64,000 bases of DNA from an uncultured Flavobacteriaceae bacterium (GTDB taxonomy: Bacteria > Bacteroidota > Bacteroidia > Flavobacteriales > Flavobacteriaceae): NCBI GenBank assembly GCA_947502975.1, contig CANNBV010000004.1, forward strand, positions 186,001-250,000, in the 5' to 3' direction. Under the pieces are notes generated by a model. That model saw nothing but the letters and a program-made list of their open reading frames with translations, did not search any database and was not told where the DNA came from. A program made the position numbers and the translations under genes. The first letter of the stretch is position 1; each line of letters opens with the position of its first letter. Shown here piece by piece: positions 26,315-32,964 of the stretch.

Positions 26315-26791
26315 ATGACTTTTAAAATGAAAGAAAATCATATACCAATGGTAGAATGTCAAATGATGATTAAAAAGCCCATTTCGGAGGTTTTTCAAGC
26401 TTTTATTGACCCAGAAATAACAACCAAATTTTGGTTTACCAAATCAAGTGGAAAACTTGAAAAAGGGAGCACTATAACTTGGCAATGGGAAATGTATAAT
26501 GTCTCAACAAAGGTATCAGTAAAAGACATTATAGAAAATGAAAAAATATCAACTGAATGGGGCGAACCAGCGACAACAGTTGACTACGAATTTAAAGCCT
26601 TGTCAAATGACACTACGTATGTTGTCATTAAGAATTATGGATTTGACCAAACAGGAAATGATTTAATCCAAGCAATAAATGATAATACAGGTGGATTTAC
26701 AACCGTTCTGGATGGATTAAAAGCCTATCTTGAATTTGGAATCGAACTGAATTTAGTGAGAGATAAATTTCCTCATATACAACAGAAATAA
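26315..26791 (+). CDS. Cassette 10: SRPBCC/AHSA1-family protein
   Basis: About 159 residues; the start may also be TTG 26297 or ATG 26327. The fold pattern is that of START-like SRPBCC proteins: KPISEVFQAFIDPEITTKFWF at the N-terminus, then LEKGSTITWQWEMYNVSTKVSV, a central beta segment, and a long C-terminal helix (TTVLDGLKAYLEFGIELNLV). Such proteins bind small hydrophobic ligands or act as co-chaperone-like modules. The arms GTTGGCTGCA and TGCAGCTAAC match at 9 of 10 positions. Confidence 0.8.
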   Translation: MTFKMKENHIPMVECQMMIKKPISEVFQAFIDPEITTKFWFTKSSGKLEKGSTITWQWEMYNVSTKVSVKDIIENEKISTEWGEPATTVDYEFKALSNDTTYVVIKNYGFDQTGNDLIQAINDNTGGFTTVLDGLKAYLEFGIELNLVRDKFPHIQQK

Positions 26792-26796
26792 AAACC

Positions 26797-26998
26797 TGCA
26801 GCTAACACGGTGTATAAAACATAGCTAATAAGTGCTAAACCGAAAGGTTTGTGTATATTTAGAAAGTCCGCCAAATTTTTAATTTGGCTTTTAAAAACAG
26901 AAAAGTTAAAAACAAAATATAAAAATTCGGCTATGTGTTTATCCGAAAATTTAGTGTCTTTTTGCACGCTACGTTCCATACACAAAACGTTGTAAGTA
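26797..26998. repeat. Cassette-end palindrome S10 (202 bp, longest)
   Basis: Left arm TGCAGCTAAC (cassette 10), right arm GTTGTAAGTA (cassette 11). Outer boxes CGGTGTATAAAACATAGCTAA and TCGGCTATGTGTTTATCCG pair over a long distance, with an extra inner stem GCCAAATTTTTAATTTGGC. The site is longer than the 141 bp usually given as the upper limit for attC sites. Confidence 0.72.
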
Positions 26999-27015
26999 AT
27001 TTAAAAACAAACAAG

Positions 27016-27456
27016 ATGAATAGAAAAATTAAACTTTTGACATTATTAATTGTGACTGTTTTGTCTATAAATATTTTGAAAGCTCAAGCATCGACAGAAG
27101 AAATCACAACGGAATTCTTCAAAACCTATGAAAAGTCCCCTGAAAAAGCAATAGAAAACATTTTCAGCACAAATAAATGGGTGGAAGAAAGTAAAGAGGC
27201 TCTTGAAAATACCAAATTCAATTTGACAAGTGGTATTAAATCAATGGGTAATTATAATGGTTATGAAAAGATTGTAGAAAAAAGTGTAGGAGAAAATTAT
27301 AAACTTGTATGTTTTATGTTGAAATATGACAGAGAACCTATTCGATTTTCATTCATATTCTACAGACCAAAAGACATATGGCAAATGCAGAGTATTGCAT
27401 TTGACGGTGGGTTAAGTGATGAATTGGAAGAGTCTGGAAAAGTCTGGCGCTTGTAA
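27016..27456 (+). CDS. Cassette 11: secreted/periplasmic small protein
   Basis: 146 residues from the ATG at 27016, chosen because the cassette arm ends at 26998 and because it gives a signal peptide (IKLLTLLIVTVLSINILKAQ). The mature part (EEITTEFFKTYEKSPEKAIENIF..., then RFSFIFYRPKDIWQMQSIAFDG) resembles small NTF2-like/DUF periplasmic proteins of Bacteroidota; function unknown. The arms GTTGTAAGTA and TACTTACAAC are exact reverse complements. Confidence 0.72.
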   Translation: MNRKIKLLTLLIVTVLSINILKAQASTEEITTEFFKTYEKSPEKAIENIFSTNKWVEESKEALENTKFNLTSGIKSMGNYNGYEKIVEKSVGENYKLVCFMLKYDREPIRFSFIFYRPKDIWQMQSIAFDGGLSDELEESGKVWRL

Positions 27457-27474
27457 TAATACTCAGAATAAAAC

Positions 27475-27610
27475 TACTTACAACAATGGCTATAAACAAT
27501 TGCTATTACAGGCTTATCCTGAAAATTCCTGCGGAATTTTCAGCTTATCGTGTATTTGCAAATGTCCGTGCTTACCCACGCAACTGTTCATAGCCGAGAC
27601 CGTTAGCTTT
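27475..27610. repeat. Cassette-end palindrome S11 (136 bp)
   Basis: Left arm TACTTACAAC (cassette 11), right arm GTTAGCTTT (cassette 12). Boxes AATGGCTATAAACAATTGC and CACGCAACTGTTCATAGCC pair. The tip is GAAAATTCC-TGC-GGAATTTTC. Confidence 0.87.
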
Positions 27611-27681
27611 AATGCTGGAGCTAGTTCGGGGAATTGAAAAACAGGCTGTATCGAAAACTGATTTAAACTTAGATTAAAATT

Positions 27682-27849
27682 GTGATTATACTTGAAATTA
27701 TTACAGACTTTATTTCAGAACTTTTAGGTCGCTTTTTTATAGAATTTATATACGGAAAAATAATACTCGGAATTCCTAAATTGTTTAAAAAAGGATTTAA
27801 ATTTATTTGGGTTAATCTTTTTGGACTAAAAAAAACAGATAAATCGTAA
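27682..27849 (+). CDS. Cassette 12: 55-residue hydrophobic/basic protein (GTG start)
   Basis: A small frame that fills an otherwise empty cassette. It starts at GTG 27682 and reads VIILEIITDFISELLGRFF, then IYGKIILGIPKLFKKGFKFI, ending LKKTDKS and TAA. It is an amphipathic or membrane-associated peptide with a basic second half, unlike random A+T-rich translation. The arms GTTAGCTTT and AAAGCTAAC are exact reverse complements, which show that the 0.3-kb segment is a cassette of its own. Whether the peptide is made is inferred. Confidence 0.5.
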   Translation: MIILEIITDFISELLGRFFIEFIYGKIILGIPKLFKKGFKFIWVNLFGLKKTDKS

Positions 27850-27912
27850 GAACAATTGCTTCTCTGAATATAGAAAACTGGAACGAATTAGTAAGCGGAC
27901 AAAAAAGCACTA

Positions 27913-28049
27913 AAAGCTAACAACGTATATAAAAAATTGCTACTTTTAGTTTAACCATTGGTAGTTGCTCGTTTGCTAGCTTCCGATTTTCCTTCGGAAA
28001 ATCCTCGCACTCAAACACGCAACTTTCCATATACAAACCGTTGTAAGCA
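27913..28049. repeat. Cassette-end palindrome S12 (137 bp)
   Basis: Left arm AAAGCTAAC (cassette 12), right arm GTTGTAAGCA (cassette 13). Boxes AACGTATATAAAAAATTGC and ACGCAACTTTCCATATAC pair. The tip is CCGATTTTCC-TTC-GGAAAATCC. Close in sequence to S14 and S15. Confidence 0.87.
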
Positions 28050-28058
28050 ATTTGAGAA

Positions 28059-28775
28059 ATGAGAAAACTGATAATAATTGGAATAATATTTTCGACTTTA
28101 TTTTCTTGTGAATACTTAAACCAATTGAATTCGGACAATTCTCTGACTGAAAAAATTGAAACAGAATTCAAATCGGAATCGGAAATAATAGACTTAAAGA
28201 ATTTCAATGAATTTGATTGGGATAATCTATTAATTCTTGGACCATATTCAGTAGTCGACAACATAGAAAAAGAACTGAATTTAGATTTGGAAAACATAAG
28301 GGAAAATAGAATCGAATCTGATGATTCAATTAATCTTTTAGTATTCTTAAAAAACGGGAAGTCTATTAAGGTTTCAGAAGTTTCAAGAGGGATTGGTGAT
28401 TTTTCAAATTTGAGAAATTTAATATCAAAAGAAAGTGCGAAATTCATCAAAACCGAAAATGGAACTAATGTTTTGGTGGAAAACATAAATGGAAAATTAG
28501 TGAAAAAAGTTGGCGGAATTCCAAAAAATGCATTTTTTGCGGAAAAAGAAGATAATAGGAATTGGTTTTTAATCAACTCTATTCACAATCACAAAAACAA
28601 TGCTCAAATTTCAATTTACGATTATGAAACTGGAGAACTAATCTTAAACAAAAGATTCTTCAAAATTTGTCCAATCGATGAATTGAAATTCATTGAAGAT
28701 TTAAAAAAGGAAATTGACTTTTATGATGGAGAAAAAATCCAACTAAAAGACAATTGTTATTTACAAACGAATTAA
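28059..28775 (+). CDS. Cassette 13: lipoprotein of unknown function
   Basis: 238 residues starting MRKLIIIGIIFSTLFSCEYLNQ, a lipoprotein signal. The body is alpha/beta with FDWDNLLILGPYSVVDNIEKEL and LLVFLKNGKSIKVSEVSRG, a layout seen in several uncharacterised Bacteroidota lipoproteins. The arms GTTGTAAGCA and TGCTTACAAC are exact reverse complements. They differ by one base from those of cassette 11, and both arms of the pair carry the change, a clear case of co-variation. Confidence 0.75.
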   Translation: MRKLIIIGIIFSTLFSCEYLNQLNSDNSLTEKIETEFKSESEIIDLKNFNEFDWDNLLILGPYSVVDNIEKELNLDLENIRENRIESDDSINLLVFLKNGKSIKVSEVSRGIGDFSNLRNLISKESAKFIKTENGTNVLVENINGKLVKKVGGIPKNAFFAEKEDNRNWFLINSIHNHKNNAQISIYDYETGELILNKRFFKICPIDELKFIEDLKKEIDFYDGEKIQLKDNCYLQTN

Positions 28776-28781
28776 AAAAAC

Positions 28782-28918
28782 TGCTTACAACAATGGCTAT
28801 AAGTAATTGCTTGTTCTCACCTACTTCTGAAAATCCTCGCGGATTTTCAATTTGGTGTGTACTTGCAAAGTTAAGTGCTAACCCACGCAACTACTCATAG
28901 CCGAGACCGTTGGCAAAC
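28782..28918. repeat. Cassette-end palindrome S13 (137 bp)
   Basis: Left arm TGCTTACAAC (cassette 13), right arm GTTGGCAAAC (cassette 14). Boxes AATGGCTATAAGTAATTGC and CACGCAACTACTCATAGCC pair. The tip is GAAAATCC-TCGC-GGATTTTC. Confidence 0.87.
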
Positions 28919-28942
28919 ATTCAACGAAACTGATATTATATT

Positions 28943-30028
28943 ATGAGATTTAATTGTTTTTCTATTTTAGTTTTTTTCTGCTTTTGCCTAAATGCTCAAG
29001 TTTCAGTTGTTACTTCAGATGCGCCTGGTGCAAGATCATTAGCTTTTAAGGATGATGTTTTATATTTTGGCAATCTACAAAGTATATATAAAATAGATGT
29101 AGCACAACCTAATGCCGAAAAAATTCTTGTCTATACAGGTTTATCAGGATCCACTAGCTTGGCTATAAACGGGGACTTTCTATATTTTACTGAAAACTAC
29201 GGCGGTTTAGATGGAGGAAAGATTTCCAAAATTGATTTAACAGATGAAACCATCAATATAGTTGAGGTTATATCGGGCTTATACTTACCTTATAGCTTAG
29301 CTTTCAAGGATAATGAATTATACATAGCTGATTCGTTTGCAGATAGCATATATAAAATAGATATAACGCAACCATCACCAAACTTAATTGATGTTGTTAC
29401 AACAGTTTTGTTTCAACCCATCTCTCTACTTTTTGATGGCAACGATCTCTACATAGGTGAAGATTGGGATAGCTTTCAAGATCAGGAATATGGAAAAAGC
29501 GTTTTCAAAATGGATGTTACAGCTTCTAATCCAACTTTAACCCTTATAGGTAACACTATGCTAAAACCAACTGGACTTGCAATATTTAACAATACTCTAT
29601 ATATTAAAGAGGCTGATAATGTGGGGATTACTAGTTTAGATCTCAATGAAAATCCGCCAATAGCATCTGGAGGCTTTTTATACTTAGGTGATATTTCTGG
29701 AAATGGAGAATTAGAGATAAAAGATAATGAACTCTATTTTGCAGAATCTCAGAAGAACAAAATCTCTAAATACAGTTTTGATAATCTTGATGTTCAAGAT
29801 TATAATATAAATAATTTAAAAATTCACCCTAATCCCAGTAATGAGTTTATTAATGTTTTGGGTTTAATTGAAATCGAAAGAAATTACACTATCTATAATT
29901 CTCTAGGAGATGTAATATTAAGTGGGAGCGTTTCTGATAATGGGACTATTAATATTGAGAATCTAGCCCATGGTCTATACTTCTTAAAGTTTGATAATGT
30001 AAATGCAATTAAGTTTATTAAAGATTAA
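28943..30028 (+). CDS. Cassette 14: T9SS-secreted protein with beta-propeller-like repeats
   Basis: 361 residues with a signal peptide (FSILVFFCFCLNAQ). Residues about 20-285 hold repeated LAFKDNELYIADSFADSIYKIDI-like units, an NHL/YncE-type beta-propeller pattern. The last about 75 residues are a T9SS type A sorting domain (LKIHPNPSNEFINVLG... to ENLAHGLYFLKFDN). The protein should reach the outside of the outer membrane. The arms GTTGGCAAAC and GTTTGCCAAC are exact reverse complements. A T9SS cargo is unexpected in an integron-like cassette and shows adaptation to Bacteroidota hosts. Confidence 0.85.
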   Translation: MRFNCFSILVFFCFCLNAQVSVVTSDAPGARSLAFKDDVLYFGNLQSIYKIDVAQPNAEKILVYTGLSGSTSLAINGDFLYFTENYGGLDGGKISKIDLTDETINIVEVISGLYLPYSLAFKDNELYIADSFADSIYKIDITQPSPNLIDVVTTVLFQPISLLFDGNDLYIGEDWDSFQDQEYGKSVFKMDVTASNPTLTLIGNTMLKPTGLAIFNNTLYIKEADNVGITSLDLNENPPIASGGFLYLGDISGNGELEIKDNELYFAESQKNKISKYSFDNLDVQDYNINNLKIHPNPSNEFINVLGLIEIERNYTIYNSLGDVILSGSVSDNGTINIENLAHGLYFLKFDNVNAIKFIKD

Positions 30029-30041
30029 ATTAATTAAAAAC

Positions 30042-30182
30042 GTTTGCCAACAAAGTATATAAAAAATTGCTAGTTTTACCCTAAACCAATGTGAGTTGCT
30101 TTGTTTGCTAGCTTCTGATTTTCCCTCGGAAAATCCTCGCACACAAACTACACAACTTTACATATACCAACCGTTGTAACCA
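30042..30182. repeat. Cassette-end palindrome S14 (141 bp)
   Basis: Left arm GTTTGCCAAC (cassette 14), right arm GTTGTAACCA (cassette 15). Boxes AAAGTATATAAAAAATTGC and ACACAACTTTACATATACC pair. The tip is TGATTTTCC-CTC-GGAAAATCC. Confidence 0.87.
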
Positions 30183-30184
30183 AT

Positions 30185-30550
30185 TTGAGAAATAGGATTT
30201 ACATATTAATTCTGATTTTTAACCTGACTATTAGCTGTTCTAATAAGAATTCTGAATATGACAAATCAGAAGTGAAACTTTATGCTTATCAAGAGGCTCA
30301 AATTGGTGGAATCAATTTTGTGTTACTAAAAAATGGAGAATTTATTGTAACAAGGTTTGGAATGTTTGACTCTGAAAAATATAAAGGAATCGCAACGATT
30401 TCTAAAGACTCTATTTTCTTAACCTATTCCGACAAAAATATTGATTTTCAAAAAATACCATTGCCAGAGAAAATAGAAGTCGCAAAACACAGGATATTTA
30501 CTGAATTAAGAGGTAGAAAATATCACATGGAAATTGGAAATATGAAATAA
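30185..30550 (+). CDS. Cassette 15: small lipoprotein (TTG start)
   Basis: 121 residues. The only start that gives a full signal peptide is TTG at 30185, two bases after the 5' arm: it yields MRNRIYILILIFNLTISCSNKN with a lipobox cysteine. The mature part is a small beta domain (KNGEFIVTRFGMFDSEKYKGIATIS). No family is recognised. The arms GTTGTAACCA and TGGTTACAAC are exact reverse complements, and the stop is 4 bases from the 3' arm. Confidence 0.7.
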   Translation: MRNRIYILILIFNLTISCSNKNSEYDKSEVKLYAYQEAQIGGINFVLLKNGEFIVTRFGMFDSEKYKGIATISKDSIFLTYSDKNIDFQKIPLPEKIEVAKHRIFTELRGRKYHMEIGNMK

Positions 30551-30553
30551 AAC

Positions 30554-30689
30554 TGGTTACAACAATGTATATAAAATTGCTAATTTTAGCTTAACCAATG
30601 TTAGTTGCTTTGTTTGCTAGCTTCCGATTTTCCTTCGGAAAATCCTCGCACACAAACACGCAACTTTCCATATACGAACCGTTATCACC
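30554..30689. repeat. Cassette-end palindrome S15 (136 bp)
   Basis: Left arm TGGTTACAAC (cassette 15), right arm GTTATCACC (cassette 16). Boxes AATGTATATAAAATTGC and ACGCAACTTTCCATATACG pair. The tip is CCGATTTTCC-TTC-GGAAAATCC, as in S12. Confidence 0.87.
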
Positions 30690-30705
30690 AATATAGAATA
30701 TAATT

Positions 30706-31803
30706 TTGACAGAAAAAAAGAAATATACCGAAGACGAACTCCCAAGTTTCCAATGGAATGAACATATTCGTCTAAGACCCTCAATGTATTTAGGACGAGT
30801 AAATATGAAGGGGTTTATTGAACTTCTAAAAGGACTTTATAGTAATGTTTTGAATGATTTAAAATCAAACTCAATTTCTTTTGAAATTACTAAGCCATAT
30901 TCTGGAGTTTTAAGTGTTACCAACATTCAATCTATTGTAGTTGATAATTGGAGTAAATGGGATAATAATTCTCATAGAACAAATCCTTTTATTTTAGAAT
31001 TCCAAACCCTAAATGCACTTAGTGAAAGATTTAAAATCAATCTATTCGATGAAAATAACAATTGTATCTATGAACAAAAATATGCGAAAGGAGTCTTCCT
31101 AAACGGAGATCAAGGTGAAAATGAAATTAAGTGCTCTAAAATGGAGATTAACTTTACTCTTGACAAGGAAATTTGGGGCAACCAATTTAATTGGAATAAA
31201 AACTTTGTAGGTCACGAAATTAGTGAATTTGCATACTTACATAAAAAGGCAAAATTTAAATTAGTATATCAAGTAGAAGATGAAACTTGTAATATAACAT
31301 ATCATTTTAAAAATGGACTCAGTGATCGACTGGAAATAGAAAAGTTAAGAGGACTTGGTGGAAGCTATTTTGAGACTACAATTGATGAACAAATTGAAGA
31401 TTTTCGGATAGAGATTGCATTTGCATTTAGAGGCTATACTGTTGACGAACCTTTTTTAAGGTCTTTTGTTAATGATTACTACACACACGAAAATGGAAGC
31501 CATGTAGATGGATTGTTAAAAGGGTTAACTTATGGAGTTATGAAATACTTCCAAAAAAACAATTTGACGGAAGTATTTAAAATCTCTGAAAAAGGAATGA
31601 AAGAAAACTTGATAGCTGCAATAAATATTCGAATGAACGAGCCGGCTTTTAGTGGTTGTGTAAAAAACAAACTTGCTAATTCAGAAATAATAGAACCAAT
31701 TGCGAATCATGTTTCTAATGTACTCTTTAAAAAAATTGAGGCGGATGAGGAATCAACAAAAAAACTAATACAAAAATTTAAAATAGGTGATAACACTATA
31801 TAA
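30706..31803 (+). CDS. Cassette 16: GyrB/ParE-like protein lacking the TOPRIM half and ATP-binding motifs
   Basis: 365 residues from a TTG start. IRLRPSMYLGRVNMKGFIELL aligns with the GyrB N-terminal motif (VRKRPGMYIG...GL). The C-terminal part follows the GyrB transducer domain closely: SFVNDYYTHENGSHVDGLLKG, then LIAAINIRMNEPAFSGCVKNKL and ANSEII, matching gyrase's THVxGF, LTAVISVK, P.F.GQTK and KLGNSE. The usual Bergerat ATP-binding residues (E/DN box, DDGRGIP, GGLHGVG) are not recognisable, and there is no TOPRIM domain. This suggests a gyrase-interacting or decoy protein rather than a topoisomerase. The last codons (DNTI) and stop lie inside the 3' palindrome. The arms GTTATCACC and GGTGATAAC are exact reverse complements. 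Confidence 0.8.
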   Translation: MTEKKKYTEDELPSFQWNEHIRLRPSMYLGRVNMKGFIELLKGLYSNVLNDLKSNSISFEITKPYSGVLSVTNIQSIVVDNWSKWDNNSHRTNPFILEFQTLNALSERFKINLFDENNNCIYEQKYAKGVFLNGDQGENEIKCSKMEINFTLDKEIWGNQFNWNKNFVGHEISEFAYLHKKAKFKLVYQVEDETCNITYHFKNGLSDRLEIEKLRGLGGSYFETTIDEQIEDFRIEIAFAFRGYTVDEPFLRSFVNDYYTHENGSHVDGLLKGLTYGVMKYFQKNNLTEVFKISEKGMKENLIAAINIRMNEPAFSGCVKNKLANSEIIEPIANHVSNVLFKKIEADEESTKKLIQKFKIGDNTI

Positions 31804-31859
31804 CAAAACATAGCTGCCCTTCAGGTCAGCAACGTTTGTTATATTTACAGTTGTACAAC
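31786..31859. repeat. Cassette-end palindrome S16 (74 bp), near-copy of S1
   Basis: Left arm GGTGATAAC (cassette 16), right arm GTTGTACAAC (cassette 17). The interior, from CACTATATAACAAAACATAG through GTCAGCAACGTTTGTTATAT, is the same as in S1 apart from a few bases, although the arms differ completely. Confidence 0.87.
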
Positions 31860-31861
31860 AT

Positions 31862-32398
31862 TTGGAAATAGTAACTATCATATTAAGATTCTTGTTTTTC
31901 GGATATTCTATCTGGAGCGTTATTTGGGTTTTTCGAAAAGAAAATTTTTTGAAAATTTCAAGTGAAAAAATTGACCAAATAATGAACGAATTAATAAAGG
32001 TTATTGGATTAGTTTATTTAGTGTTTTTCTTTTTCTACCAAAATAACCTTAACGAATATTATCCTTTACAGCAGAACAATTTTACATCTTTTCATTACTG
32101 GAAGTATCCTCTTATATATTTTCTATTACCTCAATTGCTTTGGATAAAGAAAATTAACAAATCTGTAATTTTTAGAGTTCTCTTATTAATTTTGCTTCTA
32201 TTTGCACTTTTCTATTTTGACGTGTATTTAATAAATGGATTGAAAACACAGCCAGTTAATGAGGGCAGTATCATATTTGCAAATGAATTAATTCTTAAAA
32301 GAATAATCGAATCTACTTTTGGAGTTTTATTAGTTGGATTATATGTCTATTTAAGAATTAAATACAGTAAAAACGTTGTACAACAACACCGTGTATAA
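31862..32398 (+). CDS. Cassette 17: multi-pass membrane protein (TTG start)
   Basis: 178 residues with about five hydrophobic segments (IVTIILRFLFFGYSIWSVIWV, VIGLVYLVFFFFY, YPLIYFLLPQLLWI, VIFRVLLLILLLFALFYF, FGVLLVGLYVYL). No family is recognised. The TTG start is 2 bases after the 5' arm. The arms are GTTGTACAAC at both ends (a self-complementary word). The final residues VVQQHRV and the stop are encoded by the first 24 bases of the terminal palindrome. Confidence 0.7.
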   Translation: MEIVTIILRFLFFGYSIWSVIWVFRKENFLKISSEKIDQIMNELIKVIGLVYLVFFFFYQNNLNEYYPLQQNNFTSFHYWKYPLIYFLLPQLLWIKKINKSVIFRVLLLILLLFALFYFDVYLINGLKTQPVNEGSIIFANELILKRIIESTFGVLLVGLYVYLRIKYSKNVVQQHRV

Positions 32399-32518
32399 TT
32401 AATTGCTTTGGCAAGTGCTTATTTGGAAAATTCCTTCGGAATTTTCTCGCGCTCGTTATTGTTTACTAAATTAGTTGCTTAACCACGCAACTAACCATAC
32501 ACAACAACGTTGATACAC
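32375..32518. repeat. Terminal palindrome S17 (144 bp), right end of the array
   Basis: Left arm GTTGTACAAC (cassette 17). The right arm GTTGATACAC is followed directly by the end of a minus-strand chromosomal gene, so no further cassette follows. Boxes ACCGTGTATAATTAATTGC and ACGCAACTAACCATACAC pair. The tip is GGAAAATTCC-TTC-GGAATTTTC. Confidence 0.87.
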
Positions 32519-32950
32519 TTATTCATAAAATGTATCCCAACGTATGCCATTGTCTAAATTATGGCAGTATTCTATCAACAACTCATTCCCTGGTGGCTCA
32601 AGTGCTTCATCAGAAACACCGTTGAATATAAACGGGATATTTGCTTCCGAGATAGGATCTTCTGAAGAAGGAAAAAACACTTTTATATTTATCGATTCCC
32701 CATCCCTAACCAAGGGTAAAGTTTTTTCAAATTCATTGAACGGGTTAACCGTATGGGTTTCCTGATTTCCGTTGGGAAAAGTTATTAGAACTTTGATGGT
32801 AAGTTGGGCCTCGTTACAAAACTGGGTACCTGAATTTAAAAATATTACGGTAAATGGTGCTTCCCTTAAATTCCCTAACTCATCTTCATCACAGGATACA
32901 AGTGAAAAAATTAAAACTAATGCTAAAAAAATAGATTTGAAAATGTTCAT
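32519..32950 (-). CDS. Lipoprotein of unknown function
   Basis: 143 residues from the internal methionine that opens MNIFKSIFLALVLIFSLVSCDEDE, a lipoprotein signal. The mature part is beta-rich (APFTVIFLNSGTQFCNEAQLTIKVLI). It is the last gene of a minus-strand group with two other lipoproteins (gap 14 bases), so a shared transcript is likely. Its 3' end abuts the right end of the cassette array. Confidence 0.75.
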   Translation of the reverse strand: MNIFKSIFLALVLIFSLVSCDEDELGNLREAPFTVIFLNSGTQFCNEAQLTIKVLITFPNGNQETHTVNPFNEFEKTLPLVRDGESINIKVFFPSSEDPISEANIPFIFNGVSDEALEPPGNELLIEYCHNLDNGIRWDTFYE

Positions 32951-32964
32951 GTGTACATGCATTA

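Larger units (their letters stand above)
19898..32511 (+). mobile_element. Integrase-less integron-like gene cassette array (17 cassettes)
   Basis: Seventeen genes, all on the plus strand, each preceded at 5-45 bases (or further when a later start is used) by a core GTTRNNNNNN and followed by an imperfect palindrome of 66-202 bp. For 14 genes the 9-10 nt of the 5' core are the exact reverse complement of the first arm of the palindrome that follows the same gene; two more differ at one position; one (23803-24453) does not fit. The palindromes share outer boxes (left AAC-AACGTGTATAG-like, right CATACACGAACAC-GTT-like), an inner TTGC/GCAA pairing, and a variable tip hairpin often containing GAAAATCC. 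This is the relation between a cassette and its own attC site in integrons, where the cassette is cut between G and TT. No tyrosine recombinase lies in the window. Confidence 0.85.

Noticed and set aside
26935-27016. Upstream extension of the cassette 11 gene to an ATG at 26935.
   Set aside because: It would start inside palindrome S10 and put 27 residues before the signal peptide; the ATG at 27016 follows the core arm.
27416-27637. 73-codon plus-strand frame.
   Set aside because: It runs across palindrome S11 and only reflects the end of cassette 11 and the site; no start context or protein-like pattern.
27917-28576. 219-codon minus-strand frame.
   Set aside because: It is the mirror of the cassette 13 lipoprotein gene and palindrome S12; the plus-strand gene has a proper signal peptide and matching arms.
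19926-32398. The repeats could be CRISPR or simple dispersed MITEs.
   Set aside because: Spacing is by whole genes, not short spacers. The outer arms change from gene to gene and match the gene's own 5' end, which neither CRISPR repeats nor MITEs would do.
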